DNA from: JAFEBO01 sp036392375
GTDB lineage: Bacteria; Planctomycetota; Phycisphaerae; Phycisphaerales; UBA1924
Reading direction: 5' to 3'
DNA: 8,182 bases
Assembly: GCA_036392375.1 (NCBI GenBank)
Contig: DASVYC010000007.1
Span: 1-8,182 of the forward strand
Under the pieces are notes generated by a model that saw nothing but the letters and a program-made list of their open reading frames with translations, was not told where the DNA came from and did no database searches. Below are positions 6,584 to 8,182 of this stretch, in pieces (the stretch's first letter is position 1; each line of letters begins with the position of its first letter). Position numbers and translations under genes: made by a program.

Positions 6584-7453
6584 CTAATCACGCAGCCGCC
6601 GCCCGGTCAGGGCAAGGAACACACTCTCCAGGTCGGGACGATCGATGCGGATGCCGGTGATGGGGTGGGTCGCGTGGGGAGTCTCTCGGCCCCTCGCGAT
6701 GGCGGACTCGATGGTGTGCAACGGGTCGTCGGTCTCGATCGCGTCCTCCAGCTCGCCGCGGGCGACCCGCACCAGGCTCTTGCCGCCGTGGGTGCGGACG
6801 AGTTCATCAATCGTGCCGACGCAGAGTAACCGCCCCTTGTCGATGATGCCCACGCGGTCGCAGAGGCGCTGGGCCTCCTCCATGTAGTGCGTCGTGTAAA
6901 TGATGGTGCGGCCTTGCTTGGCGAGCTCTCGCACGGTGTCGAGGATGTTGTTGCGGCTCTGCGGATCGACGCCCGCGGTGGGCTCGTCGAGCAGCAGCAG
7001 CGGCGGGTCGTGGATCAGGGCCGCCGCGAGATTGAGCCGTCGCTTCATGCCGCCGGAGTACGTGGAGGCAACGTCCTTCGCCCGCGGCAGCAGACCAACG
7101 AGATCAAGCACACGCTCGACGCGATCACGGAGCATCGGGCCCGACAAGCCGTACAAACGCCCGAAGAAGCGGAGATTCTCGAATCCAGTGAGCTGCTCGT
7201 AGATCGCAAGCGCCTGGGTCGCAACCCCCACGTGGCGGCGGACGCGGTGACTGGTCGGCGGGCCTTGGTTGTCGAGATCGACCGTTCCCGAGTCGGCCGC
7301 GATCAGCCCCACGGCCATCGAGATCGTGGTGCTCTTGCCCGCGCCGTTGGGGCCGAGCAGGCCGAAGACCTCTCCGCGGCGGACCTCCAGCGACACGCCG
7401 TCGACGGCGTTGATCGAGCCGAAGGACTTTCTCAGATCGGTCAATCGAAGCAC
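6584..7453 (-). CDS. ABC transporter ATP-binding protein
   Basis: This is the cytoplasmic ATPase that powers the adjacent ABC-2 permease (DrrA/NatA/CcmA-like). From GTG 7453 it has 289 residues. Walker A is GPNGAGKST (34-42), the Q-loop glutamine is Q80, and the signature is YSGGMKRR (132-139). Walker B is LLLLDEP (152-158), the D-loop is GVDP (161-164) and the switch is H189. The C-terminal end, RPDLESVFLALTGRRLRD, is the usual tail of exporter ATPases of this type. The start is uncertain. The ATPase fold begins right at the GTG (VLRLTDLRKSFG), but no good ribosome-binding site precedes it. An ATG at 7558 would add a Pro-rich 35-residue leader without family features. The open frame runs still further upstream, which I take as chance in GC-rich DNA. 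Confidence 0.88.
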   Translation of the reverse strand: MLRLTDLRKSFGSINAVDGVSLEVRRGEVFGLLGPNGAGKSTTISMAVGLIAADSGTVDLDNQGPPTSHRVRRHVGVATQALAIYEQLTGFENLRFFGRLYGLSGPMLRDRVERVLDLVGLLPRAKDVASTYSGGMKRRLNLAAALIHDPPLLLLDEPTAGVDPQSRNNILDTVRELAKQGRTIIYTTHYMEEAQRLCDRVGIIDKGRLLCVGTIDELVRTHGGKSLVRVARGELEDAIETDDPLHTIESAIARGRETPHATHPITGIRIDRPDLESVFLALTGRRLRD

Positions 7454-7572
7454 GTGCGATGGTAGCGGCGGGGTTTGTTCAGGATCGGATAAGTGGGCAC
7501 GAGAGCCCCGAACACCCCGCTTGGCGTCGCTCGGGGCGTTCCATCCAGGCGCGTGCATTTGGGCGATACATC

Positions 7573-7581
7573 TGATAGACT
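7573..7581 (+). promoter_or_regulatory. Possible extended -10 promoter for the HNH gene
   Basis: TGATAGACT reads as an extended -10 (TG, one base, then TAGACT, which matches TATAAT at four of six positions). No good -35 lies 16-18 bases upstream, though extended -10 promoters can do without one. Transcription would begin near 7588, just before the hairpin at 7596, leaving a leader of about 165 nt. Confidence 0.22.
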
Positions 7582-7595
7582 TTCGCATCCAACTG

Positions 7596-7633
7596 CGGCA
7601 TTTGGGGGCGAGGAAGAGCCCCCGTGGGTGCCG
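7596..7633 (+). repeat. Hairpin in the HNH gene leader
   Basis: GGGGGC (7604-7609) pairs with GCCCCC (7618-7623) around an 8-base purine-rich loop. Below an internal loop (TTT against GTGGG), CGGCA (7596-7600) pairs with TGCCG (7629-7633), giving 11 pairs in all. It is not followed by a T run. It could be a leader structure, a terminator-like block or a protein site. I did not recognise a known riboswitch. Confidence 0.35.
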
Positions 7634-7752
7634 ATAGAGGGATGAACGGGGCGCTTGCCGCCGTGTGGGCTCGCTCGGGGAGCGGAGTCTCCTTGGGTGA
7701 AGCTGGGTGTGACGCACGGGCGACGGGTCGTCCCTCCTAGAGGGCGAACCGG

Positions 7753-8182
7753 ATGCCGCATCGACCCAACAACCCCCAGCCCAGAGAGGACAGCAGACGA
7801 CCGGCGCACGCGCCGGACGACACACGCCGCGCCGATGAGGCGCCGGTGCTGGATGTCGAGGGCGATGTCGATCTGGCCTCGTTGGCGGCAACGGGTGGGA
7901 TGTTCAGCGTCGGGATGGCGGGATCCGGCGGCGGCTCGATCAGCGAGGGCATGAGTGCCAAGGTGCTGGTGCTCAATAAGCTATATGTCGCGGTGCGCGT
8001 CGTCTCGGTGCGGCGGGCGTTCTGCTTGCTCGCGCGGGACATCGCGGAAGTCATCCACGTCGAGAACGGCAGCGACGGCCCGCGGTACCTGAACTACGAC
8101 TTTGAGTCGTGGACGGATGTGGCCGCGCTGCGAACCAAGTTCGAGCGTCAGCACCACGACTGGATCAAGACCGTGCGGTTCG
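7753..8182 (+). CDS. HNH endonuclease-family protein (3' end missing)
   Basis: The visible 143 residues have two parts. Residues 1-66 are a polar, then Gly/Ser-rich region that looks disordered (it includes MFSVGMAGSGGGS). From M67 begins a conserved domain: VLVLNKLYVAVRVVSVRRAF, then a segment with AEVIHVENG, NYDFESW and HDWIKTVRF near the edge. From memory this is the N-terminal domain of a family of HNH nucleases common in planctomycetes, where the zinc-binding CxxC and HNH residues come later. Those residues lie beyond the window, so catalysis is not confirmed. An in-frame TAG at 7738 precedes the start. ATG 7753 has GAGGG (7740-7744) eight bases upstream and is chosen. ATG 7951 would start exactly at the conserved domain but lacks a good ribosome-binding site. 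Its target is unknown; nothing nearby indicates a defence system. Confidence 0.68.
   Translation, partial: MPHRPNNPQPREDSRRPAHAPDDTRRADEAPVLDVEGDVDLASLAATGGMFSVGMAGSGGGSISEGMSAKVLVLNKLYVAVRVVSVRRAFCLLARDIAEVIHVENGSDGPRYLNYDFESWTDVAALRTKFERQHHDWIKTVRF

Larger units (their letters stand above)
7454..7752. other. Divergent spacer between ABC ATPase and HNH genes
   Basis: This is 299 bp with no supported gene. It should hold both divergent promoters and a long leader for the HNH gene. It carries a hairpin at 7596-7633 and a smaller one near 7670-7687 (CTCGCT paired with AGCGGAG, one bulge). CGCTCGGGG occurs twice (near 7528 and 7673). If the ATPase starts at ATG 7558, the left third is coding. 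Confidence 0.45.

Noticed and set aside
7604..7744. Possible RNase P or SRP RNA in the spacer before the HNH gene
   Set aside because: GAGGAAGAG resembles the start of RNase P RNA only over a few bases, and neither the other conserved RNase P blocks nor the SRP RNA core loop is present.
7559..7891. Further N-terminal extension of the ABC ATPase frame
   Set aside because: It would run antisense into the HNH gene and has low-complexity Pro/Arg sequence with no ABC features.
1..8182. Mobile element, defence island or CRISPR array
   Set aside because: No transposase, integrase, terminal repeats, attachment site or regular repeat-spacer pattern was seen; the HNH gene alone is not evidence of a defence system.

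Overview
The window is about 8.2 kb of GC-rich, gene-dense bacterial chromosome. The organism is most likely a planctomycete, perhaps a Phycisphaerae-like lineage. The hints are the form of the IspG protein, the HNH-nuclease family at the right edge (an N-terminal domain I associate with planctomycetes), the PilZ pair and the codon use. No rRNA or marker gene allows a firm placement. I see no tRNA, rRNA, CRISPR array, transposase or phage gene.

Layout, left to right. (1) The 3' part of an MFS exporter of the EntS/MFS_3 type runs rightward off the left edge (1-1199). (2) Two tandem, leftward PilZ-domain genes follow (1246-1797 and 2036-2587). They encode ungapped 183-residue paralogues, about 58% identical by hand count. 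Both keep the c-di-GMP-binding RxxxR and DxSxxG motifs and share a helical C-terminal tail. The downstream copy has no ATG, GTG or TTG at its expected start; an ATC with a strong Shine-Dalgarno sits exactly where its sister has ATG. (3) A 339-bp divergent spacer leads to ispG (2927-4234), an enzyme of the MEP isoprenoid pathway. An alpha/beta-hydrolase gene follows 20 bp later (4255-5115), probably in the same transcript. (4) A perfect 13-bp hairpin lies in the convergent gap (5184-5215). (5) A leftward ABC exporter pair follows: ATPase (6584-7453), then 12 bp later an ABC-2 permease (5228-6571). (6) A structured, gene-free 300-bp divergent spacer leads to the start of an HNH-endonuclease-family gene (7753 to the right edge).

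The units look functionally independent: small-molecule export (MFS, ABC), c-di-GMP sensing (PilZ pair), isoprenoid precursor synthesis (IspG) and a nuclease. I found no convincing undescribed multi-gene system. The most unusual observation is the apparent ATC start codon of the second PilZ gene. Its N-terminal 45 codons differ from the paralogue by many synonymous changes, which suggests they are translated. Lesser points are a palindromic dyad between the PilZ genes, the conserved C-terminal module of the PilZ pair, and the structured leader before the HNH gene.
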